Shown: piece by piece, positions 1 through 12,557 of the stretch | Position numbering within the stretch: the stretch's first letter is position 1 | Layout: every line of letters starts with the position of its first letter | Origin: Nissolia schottii | Lineage: Eukaryota > Streptophyta > Magnoliopsida > Fabales > Fabaceae | Assembly: GCA_003254905.1 (NCBI GenBank) | Contig: QANU01067169.1 | Span: 1 to 64,000, forward strand | Direction: 5' to 3' | DNA: 64,000 nt | Notes under the pieces: generated by a model | What the model saw: the letters and a program-made list of their open reading frames with translations, nothing else | Databases searched by the model: none | What the model was told of the DNA's origin: nothing | Translations under genes and position numbers: made by a program

Positions 1-29
1 TCATCCACCCAATCCAGCTTGCGGGGGGG

Positions 30-409
30 TGTTATCTATAGAAGACAAATAGTAAATTTTCTCAATATCTATGTAAGCAAAGTGGTTGCTTGTGCAGCAA
101 GCCACTGAAGCCATTAGAGAATTAGCTTTGGTCAGTTAGCTGTTAGTTGTTAGCTGTTAGCTGTTAGCTATTAGCTTTCATTTTCAGTTATTTAGTGTAG
201 TTAGTTAGCTTCTGCATCAAGCTACTCATTCTCTTGTATATATATACTCAATAACCAATAGTGTAAAGTAATTTTTGATTACTGAAATCAATAGATGAAG
301 ATTCAGTTCCATCATTACTCCTTTGTTATTCTTTCTTGCTGCCATTGTTGATATAGTAGCATTCTCTGCATAATTCTGAAGTTTTCTTATACATTGTTAT
401 TGTATATCA
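30..409 (+). mobile_element. 3' LTR of a Copia retrotransposon (element truncated by window edge)
   Basis: A G-rich polypurine tract at about 20-29 is followed directly by a TGTTA start, the classic junction between the internal region and the 3' LTR. The LTR carries a degenerate TTAGCTG heptad run at about 138-175 and a TATATATA stretch near 237. Its sequence resembles the solo LTR at 3479-3795, so both belong to one Copia family. The end is uncertain: about 370, or 409 at a TATCA that matches the solo LTR end. The body of the element lies left of the window. This is a fossil. Confidence 0.65.
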
Positions 410-1355
410 ATTATACTCATAATATAATTTTATTTATTGTTATATGACAACATGCTAATATTAAGTTTATTATTAGTTATTGTAATTATTATTAGGGAAA
501 AGTTAATTTGTGTTTTAAGGTCAGAAACTTTTGAAACTTTTAACTTCAACGCATTGAGATTCTAATTGTTTTATCTTTTCAATGAATAGTTTTCATTTCA
601 GCAAAACTCTTATTATCATTAATGGGTTGCAAGCATTTTATACTTGTCAATATGAATAATTTGTAATACTTAATAGCAGTTTTGGTTGGTTATAAGCGGT
701 TAACTACATTACACGGCGGGAGGGTAAAATGTGATAAGAGTTGGACACCAAAATAAAAGTTATTCCATGAAATATGTTCTATACCAATATAATTAGAAGG
801 ATGTTACTTAGTATGAATCCCTGAGACGGGATAATGTAACCTAGCGGAGCTGGAAGCTGGGAAGTGAATTTGAACGATCTCCGACATGACACACATCAAT
901 GGGGTACTTATAATTAATGACACTCTGGCGCCCAAGTAAAAATGAGTGGGATTAGGATAAGATTTTAGTTGTGTTGCTTAATGATTAGGTTTCCTTATCA
1001 TTTTATACTTGAGTTCGTTCCACGGGGCGTTGTACACAAAGGTGATGGGGGGATAGAGTTCGTTGAGCAGATCTCAGAAATCACCCAATTCTGTTAGAGG
1101 TTGTTCCGCAGGTTAGTTACATGTATTTTCACATGCTCTACGTGATATTGTTCGTGTCTTATTAGCGTTATATATCACATCATTCCCATCTTGGACCCTT
1201 ATATATGAGCCCAAGTAGGAGTTCACAGACACCTTACTAGGCCTTTGTTGTTGTGCCGCTTTGGGCTTGGGAATTTTCCAATAACAAAATCCTCTTTATT
1301 AAATTGATTATCATTATCATTAACATTATCATTAATATTATCATTATTATTATAG
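410..1355. other. Unassigned stretch upstream of gene 1 exon 2, partly repeat-like
   Basis: No coding region is recognised. From about 720 to 1250 the sequence is richer in GC than its surroundings and reads like a plant LTR remnant, for example the 'cttggacccttatat' and 'gggcttgggaat' phrases, but I cannot assign it to a family. I looked for the missing signal-peptide exon of gene 1, a short hydrophobic run ending in an acidic motif before a GT donor, and did not find it here. Confidence 0.4.
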
Positions 1356-4300
1356 TGCAAGCTCTGAAAGACATAGCTAAGACACTTGGAAAGAAGAGTT
1401 GGAATTCTAGCGGCGGAGATCCTGCATGCTATGGAGGAGGAGACTGGAATTCATGTTTAGATGTGAAACAAAACTCGACCGATGTCGTCATCTGCAATTG
1501 CTCCTATGCCAATGGCAATGTCTGTCATGTAAAAAGCTTGTATATCTCTCAATCCCTTCGGTTTGCATGCACGCATCAATAACGTTCAATTATGATCAAG
1601 AAATGTTATAACAATATTTTTAAGACCATATCTATGGTTAAATAAACAATCAGGTGTTTGAAACGACAAGATCTCCCAGGTCAACTCCCACCGGAATTAG
1701 TCAAGCTGCCGTACCTTCAAGAAATGTGTGTAATTCCTCTAACTTTGCCACATTGATTAAACCTCATTTTTAATGGAATTTTCATTTCTTTAACTACATT
1801 CATATCTATATATAACACATTATTACTACTATTTTGCATCACAAACTTTCTCTGTGTTACGTACAGTGATCTTACTTTCAACTACCTGAGCGGTACAATT
1901 CCTAAAGAATGGGGCTCCATGAATCTTGTCTTCATGTATTCTCTTTCAATTCTCAATCAATTTTGTATTCTTTATGATATATATGTGTGTGTGTATATAT
2001 ATATATATTATATATATATAACTATACTTTTGTTACAGTTGATGTTAATTTGCTTCTTTATTATGGCAGATCTCTAGGGGGGAATCAAATAACAGGTCAG
2101 ATACCAGAAGAGATAGCAAACATTTTCACTCTCGAAGTTTTGTGAGTTAATTTTCACTCTCTCCAGCCTTATATGCAAAAGACAAAATCCCCATTTTTAC
2201 ATGGTTTTAACAAATATTTATTCAAACTGAGACTAAATAACTGCTATCTATAAATGGATAGTGTCGTGGAGTTCAATCAATTGTATGGAAATCTTCCTCC
2301 TCAGCTTGGAAATCTAATCAAACTTCAGAGACTGTAAGTCCTTTACCTTTATTTTATTTTGAGTAAAATCTTAAATTAGTCTCTTGCAAAAGTATCACTC
2401 AATAAATTTTTCCCTAGCTATAAAAAATGAAACCCCTCAATGTTGTCCTTAAGAATTAAAAAGTGGGCCAAATTATTCCTTTACTGAAATAAGATGGTAA
2501 GTAGATGAGTACTGCCAGACTCATAGGGTGTGGATTGAGTGCTATGGAATTTCACCTCTTGCACGCTCAATGGAAAATTTGACAAAAATTGGTGATATAT
2601 GGGGGGTTACTATAGTTAATTTGTTGTGCCAAAATTCTCTTATGCTAGCGGCTTAGCCATATTTTTGTTCTTTTTAAAGAGTGCAATAAGACTAAAAATA
2701 TATGATGAATGCTTTGATGCACTGGCTAATTATGGTGTATGATGCACCAGGTAGAATATTGTGACCCACTTGTGTTTAGTAATATGCAAAAATGCGGTTA
2801 AACACGTTTCTGTTGAAGTGTGGGTAAACATTCCAATTTTGCCCCTCATTATTCTTTCCATTTTCTTCTCACGACCCTCCTACTGGTATCCATAGCTCAA
2901 TGAGAATCTAATTTTCACCATCAATTATAGGTAGCAACACAAAGCAAATCTAATCTTCACAATATGCTTACTAGCTACACTCAAACAAATTGAAAAAATA
3001 AACCCCAAACAAATTGAAACACAAAGCTATCAAGGTAAAATAGACCAAAAAAAAAAGAAAGATCCCAATTCTACAAAAATTCATCTAATTTTGTGAAAGT
3101 ATAAGCATAGGTAACATTTATCTTCTTTCTCTCACACCTNAAAAGAAAGATCCCAAAAATTCATCTAATTTTGTGAAAGTATAAGCATAGGTAACATTTA
3201 TCTTCTTTCTCTCACACCTCACCTCACCACAATTCATGGCCTTTCTCTTTGTTCTTACACTTTCTCTTTTCTGTTCAACAAAAATCATATTAAAAATGAA
3301 AAAATCAGACATGCTATGAATGTATAAACACAATCTAAAACCATATACAGGGTGCGAATTCATAAGGGTGTTTAAATTATTAAAACTTTTAGGTGAAATT
3401 TTTGTTTTTGGGTGAAAAGTTGGGACCTTGAAGATATGGGGTATGATTTGTGATTTTTCCACCATATATTGTGGAAGCTGTTAGATATAGAAGGCAAAAC
3501 GTGAATTTTGCCATGCATAATTATTTAACCACTGTAACTAGGGATAGTTAGTTAGCTGACACTTTAACTTGAGCAACAAGTTAACAAACTTGTAGTTGGT
3601 TATTTTTCTGTTAGTTGGTTAGTTGCTATAGCTTGTGTATCAAGCCACTACACACTTGTATATATAACTGGTTATTATCAATGAAAGGATCACTTCTGAT
3701 GATTCAATTTTCAGATCATATTTTTCTCTCTGGTTTATTCATAGTTCATGCTGCTGTAGCATGAGTTCCTGCACTGCACATATGCAGTTTTATCAGAAGC
3801 CGTCATCGTCATTCCACTATGCACCACACTGCCACTATTTAGATCCACTAAAGCCTTTGCATATAATATAATATAATATAATATAAAAATTACATGTTAA
3901 TATGGATTATGGAGTAAGTAAAATCAGTTTCCTTTAGTTGGTTACACATAAAATAAAACTAAACACTTACGGTAGTAGTGGGGGGAGTACATACATGATA
4001 GACCAAAGGGTATAATAGAAAAATTCAAATTGTGTCTATTTAGCAGTTTTTTCCTCCTAGCGGCTTTATAATAGATAAAAGATAAACAGAAAAAATTTAT
4101 AGATAGATCTTGAATAAAATTGGTGTGCCTCATTTTTATTGTGAATTGTGAGTCTGTGTAAGAATAAGGTAGTAAATTTGTGTCAATACAAGAATGTCTC
4201 GATTTAGTTATTAATAAGTTGTTTGAAAACTCAAAGAATTCAATTCATTTAAGAAATTGAATCCAATTCTTTTATTTAGAGATATCTAGAAAAAATTTAA

Positions 4301-6175
4301 CGAAAAAGAAAATAATTTTATTCATAGAGAAGTTTATCAACACTTACAAAATAAGAACGATACATCATATTTAACACTAATAAGTTACAAATACATTCTG
4401 TATTCTGAACTAACAAAAGATTTGTAGCTATGTTCTTTACCGGTAAACCATCGTTGTCTAAATATCTTTTACATTAAAAACCAACACACCGGTGCTAATC
4501 TAAAGAATGCATTACGCTTCATTCTTTTTGCAATAAATCTAAATATCTTCGTTAGCAATAATACTTTCTACAATAAAAAATCACATAGAGAACAAAGACA
4601 CCACAAGGAGAAACAAAAACACTACAAAAGACTATGCTCCAAATCTAAGATTTGATCCCCAATTGTGTGTCGAGAAAGGCTCTGTTCATATTGCTGCTGA
4701 TTTTGCGTTTGCTGCGGGAGGGAAAATTTTCAATCTTTGAAATGATGAAAGATTGAAATCAATGTGTTGCTAAAGCCACAAAAGTGGTCTTCCACCTCTT
4801 ACTCTCATGGTGGTGTGTTGTTGAGAATCTAATTTGTCTTGTGACCATTTTGGCCGTTTATTTCCTTCATTGATTGATTGTTGATTGCTATTCAAATATG
4901 AAAGGCCAATGTTTAGAATTCAATTTTAGTTTCATAATTTTTATTTTTTTCTATATATTGTTGTTAATTTTACACACACATGTATGTGTAGGCAACTTAA
5001 CTCCAACAATTTTACTGGAGAGCTACCTCCATCACTTGCCAAGCTCACTTCGTTGCAGCAAATGTAAGCTTCATATCTTCATTTGGTGAAACTAAGCCAT
5101 TTTTTTTTTTTTTGAGCTATAGTGGTAATTTTTCTTTGTTTCATAACCTTAACACAACACCATGCAGTCTACTTGGGGACAATCAATTCTCTGGGAAGAT
5201 TCCTGATTTTATTCAAAGTTGGACAAGCCTCCAGACATTGTGTGAACCCTTTATTTTGTTTTTTGTTTTTTTAGTTAGCTTTAATTTATTTTTATGTTAT
5301 TGAACTACATTGTGTCTTTATCTTAAGTCACCCTGATAGTTTCTTTATTTTGATAGAGGGATTCAAGGGAGTGGACTAAGTGGCCCGATTCCTTCTGGAA
5401 TTTCAGTCTTTAGAAACTTATCTGACTTGTGAGTATGATATTTTATACAGTAAGCAAGCTTTCAAAAGTTACTTTCAGTTTCATTATATATGTTTAATTT
5501 GATATATGATTCTAATTTTTTATGCAGGAGAATTAGTGATCTGAATGGAAATGAAGATTCACCTTTTCCAGATCTTAGTAGTAGTAGTGCAACAATGAAA
5601 TATCTGTGAGTTGATTGGTTTGACACTCAAAAAGCAATAAAATTGAAAAAGAGAATTCAAAGAAGTGGCACCCATTAAATGTTGTCATCTATTTGATTGT
5701 TTCACAGGATTCTGAGGAGTTGCAACATCAATGGAACACTGCCCCCATCTATTGAAAACATGAAAAATTTGAAAACCTTGTAACTACGTACTCCCATTTT
5801 GTTTTATTGCAACTAATGTTTAATATGTCTAGCTTATAATGTTGTAACTTCTAATATCCTTGCGTGTATAATCTCTACTCTAGCATTTTAGGAAAATTTT
5901 GTGCTATGGTCCTTTTCTTCAATTTTTAACTCCCTCTTGATATAATATTTTCTTTTTCAGAGACCTCAGCTTTAACAAATTGACTGGACCGATTCCATCG
6001 GCCTATGCGAGCTTGACAAAAGCGAAACACGTGTAATAAATTTATCATTCTCTCCTAGCAGTTCTTAATTTGGGGCATGATCACAAATCTTTACACCTAA
6101 AACTCTAGTTTCAAATTGTGGCATGAAATAGGATAGCTAGATAAGCTCCAACCAATGTTTCATTGTAATGGCAAA

Positions 6176-6228
<53 letters not shown>

Positions 6229-6230
6229 GN

Positions 6231-6272
<42 letters not shown>

Positions 6273-7668
6273 CGTGATTTCTTATAATGTAGGTATTTAA
6301 CGGGAAACCTTCTCACAGGTTCAGGTTCAGTACCTGAATGGACACAGAAAGGTGAAAGAGCCATGTAAGTTCACTTTCCAAAGCTACTTATAGAAACTGT
6401 TGCATTGAACAAACATATATCATCTGTTCAAAAGGCAAAAAACTTTGGCATTGGTACCTCCGTCTCCTCAAGTCTCCCATAATATGTCACTTTTAGAAGG
6501 CTTTTTGTACATAAAAAAATGATTTCTCTGACAACAATCTGTTGATTCTTTCTCACTTCTATATTATTGAGACTGCAAACAAACACAAGTTACACAACAT
6601 ACAAACAATTTAATTGAAAAAGGGAAACAAATGCAAATAAATATATCACTCTTCGTTGCAAATGATAATTATACCCATTACGGTCCATTTATTGGCCCGC
6701 ACAATGGGCGCATCTCAATCTAGTAATTATGTACAGAATTCAAATGGGGAGATTAAAAAAAGTCTCCAATTCTTGTTTATTCTATTTCCGGTTGTTAATT
6801 TCTGAATAGTTTATGTAATCTTCTAGCGAAGGCTGGTTTTGGTTAGGGAAATCACTTTAGGATTTTCATTCTCATGGAGTTGCTTTGTGAATGCATTTAT
6901 TGGATTATTATTGATGGTAATATTCTTGGGTTTCTTTGGAGCCCACAAATCTATATCTTCAAAGTTACAATTAAAAATGGACATATTATGTGTCTCTTTG
7001 ATTCGCTTTTTATTAGATTCTGAATCAAATTTCATAACAATTGTATACAGAGATCTTTCATATAATAACTTCAGCTTTGGAAGCCAGGGATGTCAAGACA
7101 GAAATGTGTAAGAATTCCTGCATTTATTTGTGTTTATTTGATTTTCAAATTTACGAACCAAACTGAGTATAATAACCATCTCTCACATCTCATAGGAACT
7201 TGTTCGCTAGCTCTTCGGCAAGGAATGGCTTGTAAGTTTGGTTTTCTACACGCTTTTCTTACATTTTACGTAGTCTTTTTCCCTCATTATGTGAGGGATC
7301 TTATACTTGATTATGACGATGCGGGGTTATGCTTATTTTGTCGCTTCATTCATTTTTCTCAGAGGAAAGGTTTCGTGTTTGAGCTCTGATTGCTCTCAAA
7401 GTAAGTTTTCCTTGTAGTGCATTTCTTATAAAGAATGTTAACGTCTCATTATTGCTTTGGAATTGTAGAGCCTTTTTCAGCCTTTTTAAAAGGTACACCA
7501 CAAGATCTTGTTCTATAATAGCCTAAAACTTCTCAATGTTGAACCACTTGCCAAAGAAGTATAAAGCACTTATCTAGGATTTCTTTGGCCTTAAAAGATC
7601 TATTGTGCATAATATAAAATATAAACTAGAGAAGAGACCAACATATCTTGACAGGGATTTTATCTCTT

Positions 7669-7701
<33 letters not shown>

Positions 7702-10700
7702 AGTTACTGCATTGGTACTTTATCACGCGACCTTATGTTCCCAAATGCATTAAATAGCTCTTTATTTCAATGTTATTATTGTCAACGAACATCTCTACCA
7801 AAAGCTTAAGCTAATGGATAAAGGCACACACATAGTTTTGTATGTCTCTTTACACGTCCTCTCACGCAAGAGTTCTGTCGGCTTGAAATCTCTTGACTAC
7901 AGTACTAGCTTTAATCCCATGTTAATGGCCATCTCTTCCAAAAGCTTAAAATTGACATGGGCAGAGTCACATGAATGATTAGTATCATTTTCTATTGTGG
8001 TTTTTTTTTTTTTACTACATATATGCTTTACATCTTTGCATGGTTCCTCACTTTATTCTACTTGTCACAGTCTCAAAGTCTGATCTCCACATAAATTGTG
8101 GTGGATCTTCAGTAACAGTCGATGGAAGCACATATGATACTGATAAAGATCCAGCAGGAGCAGCTAACTCCTACACAGATAAAAACTGGGCATTCAGCAG
8201 CACCGGTGACTACATGGATAATAGTACAACTCAGTACTATACTACATCAAACATATCTAAGTTATCTGTGACCAATGCTGAGTTGTATATGAATGCACGC
8301 ATTTCTCCCATTTCTCTGACTTACTATGGATTCTGCCTTGAAAATGGAAAATACAATGTAAATCTATATTTTGCGGAGATCATGTTCACTGGTAATCAAT
8401 CATATAGCAGCCTAGGAAGACGTGTATTTGACATCTACATTCAGGTATATGACTAACCCTTTTGCTACATCTATATTCATTTTTGGCAAAATAACATTTT
8501 TGGTCTCCTACCTTTACCAGATCAATCAATTTGGTTTTTAATGGCTTTTTTTTTTTTTATCAATTTGGTCTTTTATGTTTCAAATCTCTACCAATCTTGT
8601 CTTTTACCCATTTGTTTTAATCAATTCGGTCCATTACGTTTCACTGTCAAATCGGTCAATCTGTGACAGACATGTACTGTGGCGCTGACATAGCAGACCC
8701 AAATGATAGCGATTTAAAGCGTAAATGACCAAATTGATACAAAAAAAGATCTTGGGATAGATATTAGATAAAGGTAGATGGCCAAAAAGGCATCTTAGCC
8801 TTCCTATTTCTCATTCAAATCACAAAGTATGATGAACACCTCACCTAAAAATTGTAATTCCCCCCCTCCTTTTTTTTCGCTAAGCAATTTTCTAGTTGAC
8901 TATATATAATTTGTAGCAAAGCATTCTTATAATCATCTTGAAGTATTGAGATTTGGATTGAAATGTTGCAGGGAAACCTAGCGCAGAAGGACTTCAATAT
9001 TGCAAAAGAAGCAGGGGGAGTTGGTAAGGCAGTGACAAAACCGTTCACTACAACTGTGACTAATAATACATTGGAGATCCGTTTATATTGGGCGGGTAAA
9101 GGGACAACAGCAATACCATATAAATCAGTGTATGGCCCTCTTATATCAGCTATTTCTGCGGAGCGTGGTGAGTTGTATACTTCTCTTTTAAGCTTTTAGT
9201 CTCTTATGCTTCCGTCTTGATGGATGTTAATATTTATAAACTCTCACAGAAAAAGGAAGAAGCATATCAACGGCGGCTGTGGTTGGAATTGTGGCCGCAG
9301 TGGCAATCATTGTCATCCTAGTACTTGGCATACTTTGGTGGAAAGGCTGCATAGGAAAGAAAAACTCTCTTTCAAAAGGTGATCACAAAAATTACTAGTG
9401 TGCGTCATGTCTACCAAATTTTGTGTTGAAGAGGCTAAATTACCTTCACGATCTCCGGATCTTTATCTGAAATAACAATTTAGTCTTCTAAGTTTTTTTT
9501 TTAAAATCTATTTCGTCCATTATGTTTCAAATCGTTATCAGTTTGGTTTGCCGTGTTAGTGTCACATCTGCCACAAAAGAATTGGTTTGATAGCAACTTC
9601 CAAATTGATAAAGAAAAGGTAAATAACCAAATTGATACCGATTTGAAACATGGTGAGCTAAATTCATACCAGTGTTATCAATAGTGGAAATAGCGTTTTG
9701 TTCAAAACTTGCTATTTTTTATGTTATAGTGCCACTATTTTCACTATAGCAGCTTATTAACACTGTAAAATAGCATAGCGGCCAATTCAAAACTCGACGT
9801 GTGACACTATAGCGGATGTTTAATAACATTGATTCATACAAAAGAAACTTAGGGTACCAAATTGATAGATCACATAAAAGGCCGGGGACCAAAAAATTCA
9901 TTTTGCCTCATTGAAACTCATACAATGACAAAGTTAGAGTGCGTCCATTAGTTATCTTGCTAAGGATTACAAATCTCTAATCTTTTCTTTTTGTTTAATT
10001 AATAGAGCGAAGTGGTTTAGATCTACAAACAAGTGTATTCTCCTTACGACAAATCAAAGCAGCAACAAATGACTTTGCTATCACTAATAAGATTGGTGAA
10101 GGAGGATTTGGTCCTGTGTACAAGGTATATTTTGCATATATAATAGAACATATCATATTGAATATCGTTAATTTATTATATCTGTAGATGCTACCTTTTT
10201 GAAGAAGATAAAAATCTTTTTCAACATTCAGATAAATATAGCATTCCTTGAAAATGCAGGGATGTCTATCAGACGGCACAGTAATAGCAGTCAAACAACT
10301 TTCTTCTAAATCAAGGCAAGGGAGTCGCGAGTTTTTAAATGAGATAGGAATGATTTCAGCTTTGCAACACCCATGTCTTGTTAAACTCTATGGCTGTTGT
10401 GTTGAGGGAGATCAACTATTGCTGGTATATGAATATTTGGAAAACAATAGCCTTGCTCGTGCTTTATTTGGTAATTAATATCTTCTCTCTATTTGATCTA
10501 CTTTAGTTATATCATTTTTGTTTTATTTCGTATTGGAAATCTATTGTTGGGGAGGGTGAGTCTTGGCGCAACAATAAAGTTACTGCCTTACGACCTGGGG
10601 GTCACAAGAAATAGTCACGGATAAGATTGCGTACATCTTTTCTCCCTAGACTCATCCAAGTGGGAGCCTCATGCCTTGGATTGGATCGCCCATATCTAAT

Positions 10701-12397
10701 TACTTACGTACTTAACTATATGCACGGATTGATTTCTCTATTATATATTCACATATAAAGGTCCAGTACAATTCCAAATAAATTTGGATTGGCCAACAAG
10801 GCACAAGATTTGTGTTGGTATTGCTAGAGGTTTGGCTTACCTCCATGAAGAATCAAGATTGAAGGTTGTTCATAGGGACATCAAAGCCACTAATGTGTTG
10901 CTTGATAAAGATCTCAACCCAAAGATTTCTGATTTTGGTCTGGCCAAGCTTGACGAAGAGGACAACACCCATATTAGCACCCGAATAGCTGGGACATAGT
11001 GAGTTTCTACATATATTTCAATTTCTCATATGCAAATTATATCAAATAAATAATTTTGTAGTATGAGTTTTTTGGACTATGAAACTACATGGAGTATATA
11101 TGCACATGTCCTTAATTTAACTAACTTATTATTATGGATTGAAAAAAAAAATCTTAAGATTAAAAAAATGAATTTCACATTAAATGGTTTTGTTAAAATT
11201 GTGGTATTTTTCAATAGTCTAACAAATAGACCGGTCAATAATGTGATAAGGTTTGCTTATTTTTGTTGTTGAAAAGAACAAAAAAAAAACCTTAGGATTT
11301 TGTAGGCTTTTAACGTTGATGCATTTGATAAACATTTTGATTTTTATTATACAGTGGATATATGGCTCCAGAATATGCCATGCATGGTTATTTGACTGAA
11401 AAAGCAGATGTATATAGCTTTGGAATTGTTGCTTTAGAAATCCTAAGTGGTAGAACCAATACCACTCAAAGACAAAAAGAAGAAGCATTCTATCTTCTTG
11501 ATTGGGTAAGTATTCTCATGCTATGTTCATGCAAATTGTCTTTGGGAATGTTGGAGAATGCACATGTGTGAATGAGAGGAGATCAAATAAGTTAAAGAAA
11601 GGAAAGGGTTTATAAATTGTGAATTGGTTAAGTCCGTTTCCACACCAAAATTCAACACCTCAAATACCAACATCAATATCAAACCCCAATCATTCAAGCC
11701 AGAAAGCCTAATCCTATTTTACAACAAAGAATATCAACCAAGATGATGTACGTTTGGTGACAATTAACTTAGAAAAAATAATGGTCAACTTTTGTCTCAT
11801 AAAACACAATTCCCAGTTCCCACTAATCATGATCATATAAAGAAAAGATAGTGTTATCTACCTGCTTGTTAGTTTTTATAGTTCTATGTGCTCTTTCAAT
11901 TTCTTAGCTATGCAAATATGTCCATTTCCTTAGAATGTAAATAGTATTCAAACTAGGAGAGAACATTTTAATTGTTGTTTACTCAATTGTAACAGAATAA
12001 TTATTTATTTATTAATTTTATATACCAGGCACGTTTGTTGAAAGAGAAAGGCAATCTAATGGAGCTAGTGGATAGAAGATTGGGTTCAAACGTCAACGAA
12101 GAGGAGGTAATGGTGATGATCAATGTGGCTCTTCTATGCACTAACATGTCTCCAACACTTAGGCCTACCATGTCTTCAGTGGTAAGCATGCTAGGAGGCA
12201 AAATTGTTGTTCCAGAAATAACTTCTGATCCAAATGAGTTATTGGATGAGAAGAAGTTGGAGGCAATGCGTTTGTGTTATAAACAAGATGAGTCAGGGAG
12301 TATCTCAATGGAGGCACCATTGACTACTTCATCTACTTCTGCAATAGATTTGTATCCTGTACAACTGAACTCTTCTTACTTAGAGAATAGAGTTTAG
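1356..12397 (+). CDS. Malectin-LRR receptor-like kinase, gene 1 (LRR-VIII-2; first exon missing)
   Basis: Plasma-membrane receptor serine/threonine kinase of the LIK1 / At1g53430 type. I placed 23 exons with GT-AG borders: 1356-1539, 1654-1725, 1867-1935, 2070-2141, 2262-2333, 4992-5063, 5168-5239, 5357-5428, 5528-5605, 5708-5779, 5961-6032, 6293-6364, 7051-7107, 7196-7231, 7363-7400, 8071-8444, 8972-9167, 9250-9378, 10006-10124, 10260-10470, 10761-10998, 11355-11505, 12029-12397. They give about 965 residues, all in frame. In order: a Cys-containing N-terminal cap, about ten LRRs mostly one per exon, malectin domain (8071-9167), a hydrophobic membrane segment (9250-9378), then a kinase with [10 protein letters not shown] loop, VIAVK lysine, HRDIK, DFG and APE, so it should be catalytic. 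The signal-peptide exon is not in the window. Assignment is from family knowledge; the exon chain is read directly from the sequence. Confidence 0.9.
3050..3223. repeat. Direct duplication of about 80 bp on both sides of an N (likely assembly join)
   Basis: A segment of roughly 80 bp ending in 'tctttctctcacacct' occurs just left of the N at 3140 and again just right of it, almost unchanged apart from a short internal difference. Two near-identical copies meeting at a one-base gap most likely reflect two contig ends whose overlap was not merged, rather than a biological tandem repeat. Confidence 0.7.
3479..3795 (+). mobile_element. Solo LTR, Copia family, with 5-bp target-site duplication
   Basis: The element begins TGTTAGATATAG and ends TTTTATCA. 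It is flanked by a perfect 5-bp duplication, GAAGC, at 3474-3478 and 3796-3800. No internal retroelement sequence is present, so it is the product of LTR-LTR recombination. A TATA-like stretch lies at about 3659. It resembles the 3' LTR at 30-409. It lies in sense orientation inside gene 1 intron 6. The intact duplication suggests a moderate age. Confidence 0.85.
6179..6268. repeat. (TA)n microsatellite with an N, in gene 1 intron 12
   Basis: About 90 bp of alternating TA interrupted by a single N at 6230, some 25 bp before the acceptor of exon 13. The true length is unknown because the assembly stops and restarts within the repeat. Confidence 0.9.
7664..7700. repeat. (TTC)n microsatellite in gene 1 intron 16
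   Basis: About eleven TTC units in a row inside the 670-bp intron that precedes the malectin exon. It is intronic and carries no coding signal. Confidence 0.85.
8485..8800. mobile_element. MITE with about 31-bp terminal inverted repeats, in gene 1 intron 17
   Basis: The left end (GGCAAAATAACATTTTTGG...) is an imperfect inverted copy of the right end (...GGCATCTTAGCC). The complementarity spans about 31 bp and continues weakly inward through 'accaaattgata'-type motifs, so the whole 316 bp can fold back. There is no coding capacity. It lies between the two malectin exons and leaves both splice sites intact. The same family occurs in intron 19. The superfamily is not certain. Confidence 0.7.
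9431..9910. mobile_element. Palindromic MITE in gene 1 intron 19, interrupted by another MITE
   Basis: The ends GAGGCTAAAT and ATTTTGCCTC are inverted copies of each other, followed inward by further matches around 'ctccgg' and 'ccgggg'. It is related in body sequence to the MITE at 8485-8800. TTGAA flanks both ends (9426-9430 and 9911-9915), a possible target-site duplication. A younger MITE (9670-9831) sits inside it. Confidence 0.65.
9670..9831. mobile_element. Nested hAT-like MITE with perfect 8-bp target-site duplication
   Basis: A 162-bp unit begins CAGTGTTATCAATAG and ends in the inverted form ...TTTAATAACATTG. It is flanked by a perfect 8-bp repeat ATTCATAC (9662-9669 and 9832-9839), the duplication length of hAT elements. 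Its interior is full of 'atagcg' motifs. It has no coding capacity and inserted into an older MITE within gene 1 intron 19. Confidence 0.8.
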
Positions 12398-12419
12398 AGA
12401 GTAGATGTATTCAGAGATA

Positions 12420-12450
12420 TTAGATTAGTTTGTGTCAATTATATATCTTT

Positions 12451-12495
<45 letters not shown>
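12420..12495. repeat. (TA)n microsatellite in the 3' flank of gene 1
   Basis: Interrupted runs of TA lie about 50 bp past the gene 1 stop codon, probably within or just beyond the 3'UTR. No poly(A) site could be fixed with confidence. Confidence 0.75.
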
Positions 12496-12497
<2 letters not shown>

Positions 12498-12557
12498 TGT
12501 TATAAGTTGGTATGTAAAATTATTTTTTCCTATAAATCCAATGTGAAACCAATAAGA

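Larger units (their letters stand above)
2334..4991 (+). other. Long intron 6 of gene 1, enlarged by insertions
   Basis: This 2.66-kb intron lies between two LRR exons, where neighbouring introns are mostly about 100-200 bp. It contains an assembly join with a duplicated flank (3140), a solo Copia LTR (3479-3795), and otherwise AT-rich sequence with no coding signal. Donor and acceptor remain intact and keep phase. Confidence 0.8.

Noticed and set aside
6137-6364. Open frame made of Tyr-Ile repeats on the minus strand
   Set aside because: It is a translation of a (TA)n microsatellite with an N and overlaps exon 13 of gene 1 in antisense.
7995-8070. Upstream part of the open frame over the first malectin exon of gene 1
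   Set aside because: It lies before the acceptor at 8070 and is a pyrimidine-rich intron end, not coding.
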